Shown here one piece after another: positions 7,442 through 18,874 of a stretch of DNA of 64,000 nt. Every line of letters starts with the position of its first letter. Positions within the stretch are counted from its first letter, which is position 1. The stretch is from contig NCCZ01000011.1 in assembly GCA_002279935.1 (NCBI GenBank), positions 1-64,000 on the forward strand, given 5' to 3'. The translations under genes were made by a program, and so were the position numbers. This DNA is from Hyphomicrobium sp. 12-62-95. GTDB taxonomy: Bacteria; Pseudomonadota; Alphaproteobacteria; Rhizobiales; Hyphomicrobiaceae. The notes below the pieces were generated by a model that saw only the letters and a list, made by a program, of their open reading frames with translations, had not been told where the DNA came from and searched no databases.

Positions 7442-7867
7442 TTGTTCGCTGCCGTTCAGCTGTGATTGCAGCTGTGCACACCAAGCGCTCCTCACCAATC
7501 CATTCTTGAGCGCTGTATGATAAGCCCTTCGAATCTTCCCGCAACCGCAGTACCTCTAACGTGAGAGAGGGAGGTCTGCCTGCATGTCTTCAAGCATTTT
7601 GATTGAGATCATCGTCGATCAAGAGATCAATCGATGTGACGTCCCAGCCCTCTTGCTCGATCTAGCGAAGGGCAGAAAATCAAGCAGTCCTAGTGGTTTT
7701 TTCCCGCAATTCTCAACTTGCTAAGCGGCTGTTCCTACGGCTCATGGACAGCCGAGGTGGGCCCAAAAATCCTGCCCAACCGGAGGCTTTTGCGGCGCGC
7801 GAATGCGCCCTGTCGGCAGACGCATTCAACTTGACTTCGCCAAAAACAAACGAGGGGTCTTTGACAC
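7442..7867. other. divergent region between small genes and integrase
   Basis: Contains the likely promoters for the minus-strand small genes and the plus-strand integrase; no confident promoter boxes were picked out. A plus-strand 46-codon frame at 7584-7724 (MSSSILIEIIVDQ) has GGGAGG nine bases upstream and could be a tiny leader protein, at low confidence. Nothing else is seen. Confidence 0.3.
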
Positions 7868-8899
7868 ATGGAGACAAAACTACCGTTTTTGCATGCGGAA
7901 CGATCGCGGTTCGGCGTCACCTACCATTATTTCCGGGTCAGCCGCGGGCGACGCATTCGGATCAAAGGCGACTTCGGAACGCCGGAGTTTCTCGCCCACT
8001 ACCATGAGGTGCTCGCCACTGAGGCACCGCCGCCTAAAGACGCCAATCCGAGCGTCCAACCCGGCAGCTTCGGCTGGCTCATCGGAGAGTGGAAAAAATC
8101 CGCCGATTGGTCCGCCGCGGCGCCGAGCACGCAAAATCATCGCAATGTTTTTCTCGAGCAGGTCATCTCCTTGTATGGCGATGTCCCATTCCGCGGGATC
8201 AGACGGCAACAAATTCTCGAAGAGCGAGACCGCCGCTCTGGCAAACCCTTTGCAGCCAACAACTACATCAAAACGATGCGGGCGCTGTTCCGCTGGGCGC
8301 TGGATCGTGGCTACGTTGAGGAAAATCACGCACAACGGGTGCCGTTCCTCAAGACGAGGACGCCCGGCTTCCGGCCTTGGACGATGGAGGATGTGGAACG
8401 GTTTCGCCAATGCTGGCCGTTGGGCACCCGCCAGCGTGTGGCTCTGGAGGTTCTGCTCAATACAGGTATGCGCCGCGGGGACGCGGTCCGGCTCGGTCCT
8501 CAGCATGTCACCGATGGCGTTGCCAGCATCCGAACCGAAAAGACCCGCATGCAGGTCGACATTCCCATCCTGCCCGCGCTCCAAGAAGCCCTCGATAGAG
8601 GACCCATCGGCGAGAGCACGTTTATCGCGCGGTGGGATGGCAAGCCGATGGTGAAGGAAAGCTTTGGCATGTGGTTCGGAGAGGCTTGCTCCGTGGCGGG
8701 CGTCAAGGGTTCTGCCCACGGGCTGCGCAAAACAGCGGCCACCATCATGGCCGAAGCGGGCGGCAGCGAGCGTGAGCTCATGGCGTTCTTTGGCTGGAGC
8801 ACGACGTCTCAGTCGCAGGTGTACACGCGAGAAGCCGACAAACGGCTGCTGGCTGCGCGCGGTGCGGAGCGGATGAAAGCCGCACTCGCGCGACTGTAA
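7868..8899 (+). CDS. tyrosine recombinase/integrase
   Basis: A 343-residue site-specific recombinase with GAGGGG before the ATG. An N-terminal SAM-like core-binding domain spans about 65-160. The catalytic domain (about 165-340) shows LLNTGMRRGDAVRL (Arg202), EKTR (Lys225), SAHGLRKTAAT (His284, Arg287), FFGWST (Trp310 in the His/Trp position) and SQVYTREAD (nucleophile Tyr319), so all active-site residues are present. It is the only plus-strand gene of the element and reads toward the truncated porin. An intrinsic terminator and a cluster of TCCCAAA repeats follow. It presumably integrated the element into the porin locus, with the AlpA-like protein as candidate directionality factor. Confidence 0.93.
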   Translation: METKLPFLHAERSRFGVTYHYFRVSRGRRIRIKGDFGTPEFLAHYHEVLATEAPPPKDANPSVQPGSFGWLIGEWKKSADWSAAAPSTQNHRNVFLEQVISLYGDVPFRGIRRQQILEERDRRSGKPFAANNYIKTMRALFRWALDRGYVEENHAQRVPFLKTRTPGFRPWTMEDVERFRQCWPLGTRQRVALEVLLNTGMRRGDAVRLGPQHVTDGVASIRTEKTRMQVDIPILPALQEALDRGPIGESTFIARWDGKPMVKESFGMWFGEACSVAGVKGSAHGLRKTAATIMAEAGGSERELMAFFGWSTTSQSQVYTREADKRLLAARGAERMKAALARL

Positions 8900-8943
8900 G
8901 TGAGCTGCGGGTTCCGACCAGATCAAGCCGCTGGAACGCATTG

Positions 8944-8979
8944 AGGACCTGCCTCCTGGCCAAGGAGCAGGTCCTTTTT
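8944..8979 (+). terminator. intrinsic terminator of the integrase gene
   Basis: AGGACCTG pairs with CAGGTCCT, with a second CTCCT/AGGAG stem inside, followed by TTTTT, 45 bases after the integrase stop. Confidence 0.8.
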
Positions 8980-9019
8980 CATCGGCCGTGCGCCAGGCGC
9001 CGGACCTCTCGAACGCAGC

Positions 9020-9072
9020 TCCCAAACTTCTCCCAAAATGGGCTTCCCAAACCGATCCCGAACGCTCCCAAA
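9020..9072. repeat. cluster of five TCCCAAA-type direct repeats
   Basis: TCCCAAA begins at 9020, 9031, 9045 and 9066, with a variant TCCCGAA at 9056. Spacings of 10-14 bases put most copies on one face of the helix. Lying between the integrase terminator and the element/porin junction, they fit arm-type binding sites for the recombinase or directionality factor. That role is inferred. Confidence 0.6.
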
Positions 9073-9143
9073 CAGATTTCGGCAGTGATAAAGATTTGAA
9101 GTATTGTCGCGATTTAGCGCCGTAACTTCGTTCGGTACGTTAA

Positions 9144-10313
9144 CTTGCCACCACCGCTCGCAAGGGCAACCGCAAGGTTTCGCTGACGGTCTCCGGTTGG
9201 GTCGGCCAGCAGATCTCGTTCTGGGATGACGGCGTCGAAAGCAACGCCTATGTCCATGACCTCGGCACGACGCTGGGCAGCCACGTGAAGTTCACGGGCT
9301 CGGCTCAGATCTCGCCCGGCTGGTCGGCTGGTTACGTGCTGCAGATCGAGGCCATTGGTTCGGATGGCTTGACAACGAGCCAGAACGTTCCGAACGGGCC
9401 GGCTGCCCTGGTCGGTACGACAAGCGGCGTGCAGACGCTCCAGTCTTACTGGTTCGTCAAGTCTGACCAACTCGGTAAGATCTCGGTCGGCAAGCAGTCG
9501 CAGGCTTCGGACAACACTGCGATCCTCGTCGACGGTTCGGGCTCGCTCGTTCCGGCCAACTGGGTTGCGTTCGATACGAACAGCTTCGCTATTCGCAACA
9601 ACGTCGGTGCTAACATTGTCTGGGGCAACGCTCAGTCGTGCTTCGGTCAGGGTGGCGCTTGGGGTGACTGCAACGGCCTGACCCAGAATGTCGTTCGTTA
9701 CGACTCGCCGACGTTCGGTGGGTTCTCTTTGTCGGCCTCTTGGGGCGACGACGATATGTGGGATATCGCTGCGCGGTATGCCGGCGAGCACCACGGCTTC
9801 AAGCTCGCCATCGCTGGTGCCTACAACGAGGTCACCAGCCAGGTTTACAACGGCGGTGCTAACGTTCCTGACATGGAGTACTTCCAGTTGGGCGTGTACG
9901 TTCAGCACGTTGCTACCGGCCTCTTCGGTCTCTACAATTACGGCACCTTGGAAGCTGACTTCAAAGACGGCGGACCGATCGTTGATGATGTCGACACCCA
10001 CTACGTGAAGCTCGGTCTGCGCACGAAGTTCAACCATCTTGGTGCTACGGTCTTCTACGGCGAATACCTCAACGGCCAGGATGGTGCTTTCGGAACCGTC
10101 CTTGGTATTACAGATGCTGCTCAGCGCTTCGGTATCTCTTCGGAGATGGAAGTCTGGGGTCTCGGCGTTGTTCAGGAAGTTGATGCAGCCGCTATGTCGG
10201 TCTGGATCAAGTACCGCAATCAGAGCCTCGATGTTTCCGGCCCCATCGTTCCTCCGGGCGTGCAGTTTGAGGACTTCGACTACGTCGGCGTCGGTGGTTT
10301 GATCAACTTCTAA
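9144..10313 (+). pseudogene. 5'-truncated Porin_2-family outer membrane porin
   Basis: After in-frame stops at 9123 and 9141, the frame opens with LATTARKGNRKVSLTVSGWV and continues as a normal alphaproteobacterial porin barrel to a C-terminal Phe (GGLINF), the usual outer-membrane assembly signal. Related porins carry a signal peptide and a short coiled coil just before this ATTARKGN segment; both are absent. The only later start is a GTG at 9285, which would give no export signal. The break coincides with the end of the integrated element, so the 5' part is probably at its other end, outside the window. The T-rich third positions suggest a formerly highly expressed gene. Confidence 0.8.
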
Positions 10314-10339
10314 TCTGATCAGAGCTCCCATCTGGTTGA

Positions 10340-10367
10340 GGGCTGTCCGGCAACGGGCAGCCCTTTT
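10340..10367 (+). terminator. intrinsic terminator of the porin gene
   Basis: GGGCTGTCCG pairs with CGGGCAGCCC (one G-T wobble) around a GCAA loop, followed by TTTT, 27 bases after the porin stop. Confidence 0.85.
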
Positions 10368-10432
10368 CCGTTTTGACCAGCGTGTGTCGAAGGGCCCTTC
10401 TCATGGGGCGTTCCGCGATCTAAGATTTTTTG

Positions 10433-11608
10433 ATGCTCACCAAGTTTTTCTCAGAGTTGCGTTCGGCCCGGCTGCCGGTCTCCGTGAAGGAGTATCTGGC
10501 GCTGTTGGAGGCCATGGATGCGGGCTGCGCCAACGGGAAAGTCGAGGATTTTTACTATCTGGCGCGGCTGACGCTGATTAAGGACGAGCGGCATTTCGAT
10601 AAGTTCGATCAGGTGTTCGGGCATGTGTTCAAGGGCCTCGACCTGATGAGCGAGGCGATCGAGGCGGATATTCCCGACGAGTGGCTGCGTGCGGTGGCCG
10701 CGCTCTATCTCACGGACGAAGAGAAAGCCAAGATCGAGGAACTGGGCGGCTGGGAGAAAATTATGGAGACGCTGCGCGAGCGTCTTCTGGAACAGAAAGA
10801 GCGGCACCAGGGCGGCAACAAGTGGATTGGGACGGGCGGGACGTCGCCTTTTGGCGCTTACGGCTACAATCCGGCCGGCATTCGCATCGGGCAACACGAG
10901 AGCCGGCACCAACGCGCGATCAAGGTTTGGGACAAGCGCGAGTTCAAGGATCTTGCGGGCGACGTTGAATTGGGCACGCGCAACATCAAGGTCGCGCTGC
11001 GGCGGCTCCGGCAATTCGCGCGCTCGGGTGCGGCGGATGAATTCGATCTGGCCGGCACCATCCGCGGGACGGCGGAGAAGGGCCACCTCGACATTCACAT
11101 GCGGCCCGAGCGGCGCAATGCGGTGAAGGTTTTGATGTTCTTCGATGTGGGCGGGTCGATGGACTGGCACATCAAGGGCGTCGAGGAGTTGTTCTCAGCG
11201 GCGCGCAGCGAATTCAAGCATCTCGAATACTATTACTTCCACAACTGCCTTTATGAGCGGGTGTGGCGGGACAATGCGCGGCGCTACACGGAGACGATCC
11301 CGACCTGGGATGTGCTGCACACGTATCCGTCCGATTATAAGCTGATCTTCGTTGGCGATGCGTCCATGAGCCCGTACGAGATCACGCATCCGGGCGGGTC
11401 GGTGGAGCACATGAACGAGGAGGCCGGGCATATCTGGTTGAGCCGGGCGCTCGCCAGCTACCCCAATGCCGTGTGGCTCAATCCCCTCCCCGACCAGCAC
11501 TGGAGTTGGACGCCATCCATCGGTATCATGCAGCGGCTGATGGGGGGGCGGATGTATCCGCTGACCCTGGAGGGGCTGGAGACGGCCATCCGGACACTGC
11601 TGCGTTAA
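10433..11608 (+). CDS. VWA-domain CoxE-like protein
   Basis: A 391-residue protein starting MLTKFFSELRSARLPVSVKEYL, the usual N-terminus of the family often annotated as a CoxE-like VWA protein. A metal-dependent adhesion site variant is visible in the second half as MFFDVGGSMDWHIKG (D-x-G-G-S). Such proteins normally work with a MoxR-type AAA+ ATPase as a metal-insertion or maturation chaperone pair in the cytoplasm; no MoxR gene is in the window, so it may lie elsewhere. The ATG at 10433 is preferred over a TTG one codon upstream. It follows the porin terminator and is probably its own transcript. Confidence 0.85.
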   Translation: MLTKFFSELRSARLPVSVKEYLALLEAMDAGCANGKVEDFYYLARLTLIKDERHFDKFDQVFGHVFKGLDLMSEAIEADIPDEWLRAVAALYLTDEEKAKIEELGGWEKIMETLRERLLEQKERHQGGNKWIGTGGTSPFGAYGYNPAGIRIGQHESRHQRAIKVWDKREFKDLAGDVELGTRNIKVALRRLRQFARSGAADEFDLAGTIRGTAEKGHLDIHMRPERRNAVKVLMFFDVGGSMDWHIKGVEELFSAARSEFKHLEYYYFHNCLYERVWRDNARRYTETIPTWDVLHTYPSDYKLIFVGDASMSPYEITHPGGSVEHMNEEAGHIWLSRALASYPNAVWLNPLPDQHWSWTPSIGIMQRLMGGRMYPLTLEGLETAIRTLLR

Positions 11609-11708
11609 GGAAATTGCCTTGTCCCCGCCGCAATTCGGGTGCGCGGTTGACGGGCGGGGACCGGATCGCTTCCATGACGGTGTGATCCAGAGATTCGGGG
11701 CTTGGGAA

Positions 11709-12260
11709 ATGACGGGGCATCGGTTCGTCGCGCTTGGCGCGGTGCTGCTTTTGGGTGGCTGTTCCAGTTCGTCCGGGATGTCGACGGGTTCGTTGTTCGG
11801 CGGCGGGCAGCAGAACGCTGCGGCTCCGGCTGCGGTCGCGGCCAATCCGGCGGGCGACCCCACCACGCGGGCCTTCCAGGTGGGCTCGACGTCCGCACGC
11901 GCCGTGAAGTGCGGCTATAACTTCGATCCGGTGAAGCTGAAGACGACGTTCCTGTCCAGCGAGGCGGCGGCCGTGTCGGCTGCGGATATCCCGCGGGTCG
12001 AGAAGGTTTACGACACGGCCTATAATGGGGTCGCGAAGGCCGTTGCCGGCCAGCCGGGATACTGCACGCCCGACAAGACCGCCGACATCAAGGCTAATTT
12101 GACCCGGCATCTGGCCGGCGATTACGCGCCGGCGCAGGCGAAGAAGCAAGCGGAAGAGCCGGGCTGGTTCTCGAACTGGGGCGGGGCCGGTTCGGATTCG
12201 GGTCCGAAGTTCGGGACCGGCGACTGGTGGGAAAAGCAGACCGAAGCGATGGGCGGCTAG
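11709..12260 (+). CDS. predicted lipoprotein
   Basis: A 183-residue protein starting MTGHRFVALGAVLLLGGCSS: a short basic N-terminus, a hydrophobic core and a clear lipobox (LLGG-Cys), predicting inner- or outer-membrane anchoring in the periplasm. The mature part has a low-complexity Ser/Gly/Ala stretch and then one possible disulfide pair (KCGYNF and GYCTPD). The start was placed at the internal ATG because the longer frame would bury the signal peptide. A strong hairpin at 12306-12333 follows the stop. No family is recognised. Confidence 0.75.
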   Translation: MTGHRFVALGAVLLLGGCSSSSGMSTGSLFGGGQQNAAAPAAVAANPAGDPTTRAFQVGSTSARAVKCGYNFDPVKLKTTFLSSEAAAVSAADIPRVEKVYDTAYNGVAKAVAGQPGYCTPDKTADIKANLTRHLAGDYAPAQAKKQAEEPGWFSNWGGAGSDSGPKFGTGDWWEKQTEAMGG

Positions 12261-12305
12261 GACGATCGTCCGGCGCTGTTAAGACTTCCTTTGCCGACTT
12301 TTTGC

Positions 12306-12333
12306 AACGGCGGCCGTTCAGCGGGCCGCCGTT
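12306..12333 (+). terminator. hairpin after the lipoprotein gene
   Basis: AACGGCGGCC and its exact complement are separated by eight bases, 45 bases after the stop. The tail is TTGCGTTG rather than a clean U-run, so termination efficiency is uncertain. Confidence 0.65.
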
Positions 12334-12401
12334 TGCGTTGCTGGCACCCGGCTTGCTCCGATGGGACCATCGCACGGCAATTTTTACCGGGGCCCCCGTC
12401 C

Positions 12402-15091
<2,690 letters not shown>

Positions 15092-15252
15092 CTCGCCTCT
15101 GCTCTGTGCCAGTCGCATGTGGGAGCGGCAGATGTGTTGCCCCGAGATGTCGTGCTGGAGCGCACTGCCGCCGTTGGGCCAAGGCCTTAGACGGAGGCAG
15201 ATGTGAATTCAAGGCGCAATGGGCGCGCAGCGGGATGCGGCTTGCCGGTTCA

Positions 15253-15666
15253 TTAGCGGCTGGGCGTCTGCGGGGCGGCGAGGGCGGAAATGTAGCCGAC
15301 GGCCTCGCGCACCGCGCGTTCGCAGGACACGAGGACGGCCTGCTTGCCGGACGGGTCCTCGATGGCGTTGGAGATGCGTTCGGCATCGACCGCTGCGGCC
15401 GCTACGCGCCAAGCGCCCACAGTGCGAGCGGATCCCTTTAGGGTGTGGGCCGCCATCTTCCAGTCGTTGATGGTGGAGGCCGACTGCAGACTGGCCAGGG
15501 TGCGGGGCAGTTCGCTGGCAAAGAGGTCAAGAACTTCGCGTTCGAGTTGTAGGTCACCCATGGTGTAACGGCGGAGGTGGACATGGTCAATGGCCGCAGG
15601 CTGGCGGGCCGGCATGGCCACGCGCGGCGTCATTTCGCTCTGCAGCATTTCAGGATTGTCGAGCAT
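15253..15666 (-). CDS. histidine phosphotransfer (Hpt) protein
   Basis: A 137-residue single-domain Hpt protein. The phosphoacceptor motif is visible as WKMAAHTLKGSARTVGAW, and helical segments before and after (REVLDLFASELPRTLASLQ, DAERISNA) complete the four-helix bundle. The start MLDNPEMLQSEM at 15666 is preceded by GGAG. Free-standing Hpt proteins relay phosphate between a hybrid kinase and a response regulator. No kinase or regulator is adjacent, so the circuit cannot be named; it is divergent from the growth-pole-ring-like gene. Confidence 0.85.
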   Translation of the reverse strand: MLDNPEMLQSEMTPRVAMPARQPAAIDHVHLRRYTMGDLQLEREVLDLFASELPRTLASLQSASTINDWKMAAHTLKGSARTVGAWRVAAAAVDAERISNAIEDPSGKQAVLVSCERAVREAVGYISALAAPQTPSR

Positions 15667-15878
15667 CGCCGCGCTCCCGCACGAAGTCACCTCATTGGGA
15701 TCGGGATCCTGGCAGGATGGTCTCTAAACAGAGCTAAAGGGTTGGCGCGTTCTGTTGTGACAGTGAACAAAGACTTGCCGCATTGCCGCGGATTGTCAGG
15801 GTACCTTCATTTGGCCCTAAAACCGGGCTATCGGCCGCTGTTACCACGTTGACGGATTACATGCATTCAGCGGTGCGC

Positions 15879-15903
15879 GACCCTCAATTCGGATTTGAGG
15901 GTC
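15879..15903. other. hairpin in the leader of the GPR-like gene
   Basis: GACCCTCAA and its exact complement, loop TTCGGAT, followed by GGGCTTTAG, 68 bases before the next start codon. It could be a weak terminator/attenuator or a protein site. Confidence 0.45.
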
Positions 15904-15970
15904 GGGCTTTAGTTGAGCTATCAGTGACGCTGGGACTGCGCCGTCGGGCGCTCGGGGGCATATCGGGACG

Positions 15971-18844
15971 ATGGCGCAAGACAATACAGCTTCGCGAGAG
16001 CCGCCGGGTTTACCGGTGCCGCCCCCGCTGTCGCCGTCCGCGTCCGAGCCGCCTCCTTCCGGTGGGCCGCCCGCCGCGCTGCCGCCCCCGCTCCCGTTGC
16101 AGCCGAAGCCTGAAGGTAAAGGACGCCGGTCGAAGGCCGCCGTGGCCGTGCCGCCCTCGCCTCCGCCCGCCCCTGACATGGATGCCGATAGCGGCGAGAC
16201 CACGCAAAGGCGTGCGGCGCGCAGACGGCCGGCGGGTCCGCCGCGCGGGCAAGTCGCGGCGAACGATGACGTCCCGTCGATTGGCGGTTTGATTTACGCG
16301 CTCGACCAGAAGCCCGACGGAAAGCCGTTCCGCTACGCCATGTATGCGAGCATCGGATGGGGCCTGCTCACGGCCGTATTCGGCTGGATGATTTTTTCCG
16401 CCAAGGTGGCCGAGGGTCAGGGCTTTGGGGCGATCCTCTCCGATCCCTCGACGTTCCTGCTGTTCGCGGCGCTCGTCGTGCCGGTTGCGGTGATGTGGTT
16501 CCTTGCGCTTCTGGCGTGGCGCGCGGAGGAATTGCGGCTCAGGTCGTCGACCATGACCGAAGTGGCCATCCGTCTGGCCGAACCCGATCGCATGGCGGAG
16601 CAGTCGATCGCGTCGCTCGGACAGGCGGTGCGGCGGCAGGTGTCGTTCATGAACGACGCCGTGTCGCGCGCACTGGGACGGGCGGGCGAACTCGAAGCAC
16701 TGGTCCACAACGAAGTGGCGGCGCTGGAACGTTCCTACGAAGAGAACGAGCGCAAGATCCGCGGACTCATTCAGGAGTTGTCGGGCGAGCGCGGCGCGCT
16801 GCTTGGCACATCGGAGCGGGTCACCGATACGCTGCGCTCGCTGGGGACGGAAATTCCCCAGCTGATCGATCGCTTGTCAAACCAGCAGATCAAGCTCGCG
16901 ACGATCATTCAAAACGCGGGCGAAAACCTCACGTCGCTCGAGAGTGCCGTTGGCGCCAGCGCCGACCGGCTGGAGACGACACTCGGGCAGCGCACCGAGG
17001 AGATGAACGCGGTGCTCTCCGGCTACACGTCGGCGCTTGGGGATGCACTGAACACGCGGACCGAGGAGATGCATTCGGTCCTTGTCGGGTACACGGCGGC
17101 GCTGGCAGACTCGCTGACAACGCGGACTGAAACCATTCAGAACGCTTTTCAAGAATATCTAAGTAACCTCAATTCCTCACTCGATGGCCGCACACAAAAC
17201 CTGCAGGCCGTTTTCGAGGAGTACGCCCGGGCGCTCGACAATTCCCTCGCAAACCGCGCGCAGATTCTCGACACGCAGCTCATCGAACGCACACGCGCCC
17301 TCGACAATGCCTTCAGCGAGCGTCTGATGCTGTTCGATCAGTCGATCCAGCGCTCGACGCAGGCGATTGATTATGCCGTGTCGGAACGGTCGGAAGCGCT
17401 GACATCGGCGCTCGAAAACCACGCGCGCGTGTTCAGCGACACGATCCAGCGCCAGACGCACGATCTCGACGAGCAGCTCGTCGCCGGTATCAGCGCCGTG
17501 CGGCGGTCGTCTGAGAACATCACCAAGCAGTCGCTCAAGGCGATCGAGGGGCTGGCTGGCCAGTCGGAGATGCTGCGCAACGTTTCGGAAAACCTGCTCG
17601 GCCAGATCAACTCGGTGACGAACCGGTTCGAGAATCAGGGCCAGACCATCATGCGGGCGGCCAACGCGCTGGAATCGGTCAACTTCAAGATCGACAACAC
17701 GCTACAGACGCGGCACGCCGCTCTGTCGCAGACGTTGGACAATCTCTCGGGCAAGGCGGAAGAATTCGGCCGCTTCGTGCAGGGCTATTCGTCGACGATC
17801 GAGGGGTCGCTGTCGGAGGCGGAGCTGAAGGCGCGGTCGACGGCGGAAGAGATCCGGCTGCAGGCGGAGGCGACGCGGCGCAATGCGCTGGCCGATCTGG
17901 AACGCTTGAAATTGGAGACGGATGCGGAGAGCGGGCGCCGTCTCGACGAATTGCGCAATCGCTTCGCCACGGTGTCGTCCAGCGTCACGCGGGATCTGGA
18001 TTCGCTGTCCTCGCGCGTTGACCAGACCGCCGACGAGGTGCGTCAGCGGGCGGCCCGGACCGCTGCGGAAATTGCTAGCGAGCAGGCCCGCCTCAAGGAT
18101 CAGCTGGATCAGTTGCCGCTTGCCACGCGCGACAACGCTGATCAGATGCGTCGCGCCCTGTCGGACCAATTGAAAGCGCTCGATACGCTGGCCAACCTCA
18201 CGCAGCGCACGATGCAGGCCCGCGACGTGTCGCGGCCGGTGGGATCACCGCCACCGCCGATGGCGTCTTTGCCGCCGCCCACCGCCCCTTACATGGCGCC
18301 CGCGCCTGCCCAATCCCCGGCTCCGCAGCCGGCACCACAACAGCCGGCCTTGTCGCAACTCTCGCGTCCGGCAGCGGGCGAGAATGGCCGGGAAGGCTGG
18401 TCGCTTGGCGATTTGCTGGCGCGTGCGTCGCGCGATGAGGAACAAGGTGGCGGGGCGCCACGATCTGCTCCACCGCCGCCCTCCCCGCCGCCGCAGATGC
18501 AGCGGCAGGCTCCGTTCCGGCTCGATATCGATGTGGTCTCCCGCGCGCTCGATCAGGCCACGACATCGGCGCTGTGGTCGCGCATCACCGCCGGGCACCG
18601 GAATGTTCTTTCGCGCGGGCTTTATTCGGCGGAAGGGCGGCAGGCATTCGACGACATCACGCGCGCGCTGCCTAACGATCCCAATCTGCAGGCGACGCTG
18701 TCGCGGTACCTGGAAGACTTCGAGCGCGTGCGCCGCGACCTCGATCAGCGCGATCCGTCGGGTCGGTCGTCGCAGATCCATCTGATGTCGGATTCCGGCC
18801 GCGTTTATTTGTTCCTTGCTCATGCCACGGGCCGGTTGTCCTGA
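15971..18844 (+). CDS. growth-pole-ring (GPR)-like coiled-coil membrane protein
   Basis: A 957-residue protein with a Pro/Ser-rich basic N-terminus (1-95), two close membrane segments (about 122-144 and 161-184), a very long coiled coil (about 190-760), a Pro/Ala/Gln-rich linker (about 770-850) and a conserved C-terminal domain (about 860-957: FRLDIDVVSRALDQ, RNVLSRGLYSAEGRQAFDDI, MSDSGRVYLFLAHATGRL). Residues about 340-450 contain 22-residue apolipoprotein-like repeats of the form RTEEM-x(5)-GYT-x-ALGDAL. This architecture and C-terminus resemble the GPR protein that organises unipolar growth in Agrobacterium and relatives, though shorter than the roughly 2000-residue type. A polar-growth role is inferred. 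Confidence 0.7.
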   Translation: MAQDNTASREPPGLPVPPPLSPSASEPPPSGGPPAALPPPLPLQPKPEGKGRRSKAAVAVPPSPPPAPDMDADSGETTQRRAARRRPAGPPRGQVAANDDVPSIGGLIYALDQKPDGKPFRYAMYASIGWGLLTAVFGWMIFSAKVAEGQGFGAILSDPSTFLLFAALVVPVAVMWFLALLAWRAEELRLRSSTMTEVAIRLAEPDRMAEQSIASLGQAVRRQVSFMNDAVSRALGRAGELEALVHNEVAALERSYEENERKIRGLIQELSGERGALLGTSERVTDTLRSLGTEIPQLIDRLSNQQIKLATIIQNAGENLTSLESAVGASADRLETTLGQRTEEMNAVLSGYTSALGDALNTRTEEMHSVLVGYTAALADSLTTRTETIQNAFQEYLSNLNSSLDGRTQNLQAVFEEYARALDNSLANRAQILDTQLIERTRALDNAFSERLMLFDQSIQRSTQAIDYAVSERSEALTSALENHARVFSDTIQRQTHDLDEQLVAGISAVRRSSENITKQSLKAIEGLAGQSEMLRNVSENLLGQINSVTNRFENQGQTIMRAANALESVNFKIDNTLQTRHAALSQTLDNLSGKAEEFGRFVQGYSSTIEGSLSEAELKARSTAEEIRLQAEATRRNALADLERLKLETDAESGRRLDELRNRFATVSSSVTRDLDSLSSRVDQTADEVRQRAARTAAEIASEQARLKDQLDQLPLATRDNADQMRRALSDQLKALDTLANLTQRTMQARDVSRPVGSPPPPMASLPPPTAPYMAPAPAQSPAPQPAPQQPALSQLSRPAAGENGREGWSLGDLLARASRDEEQGGGAPRSAPPPPSPPPQMQRQAPFRLDIDVVSRALDQATTSALWSRITAGHRNVLSRGLYSAEGRQAFDDITRALPNDPNLQATLSRYLEDFERVRRDLDQRDPSGRSSQIHLMSDSGRVYLFLAHATGRLS

Positions 18845-18874
18845 CCGCTCGGCTGAGGTTCGGGATCCTTTCTG

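Noticed and set aside
9114..10331. 405-codon minus-strand frame opposite the porin
   Set aside because: Low-complexity antisense shadow of a biased-codon gene; the plus strand encodes a clear porin barrel.
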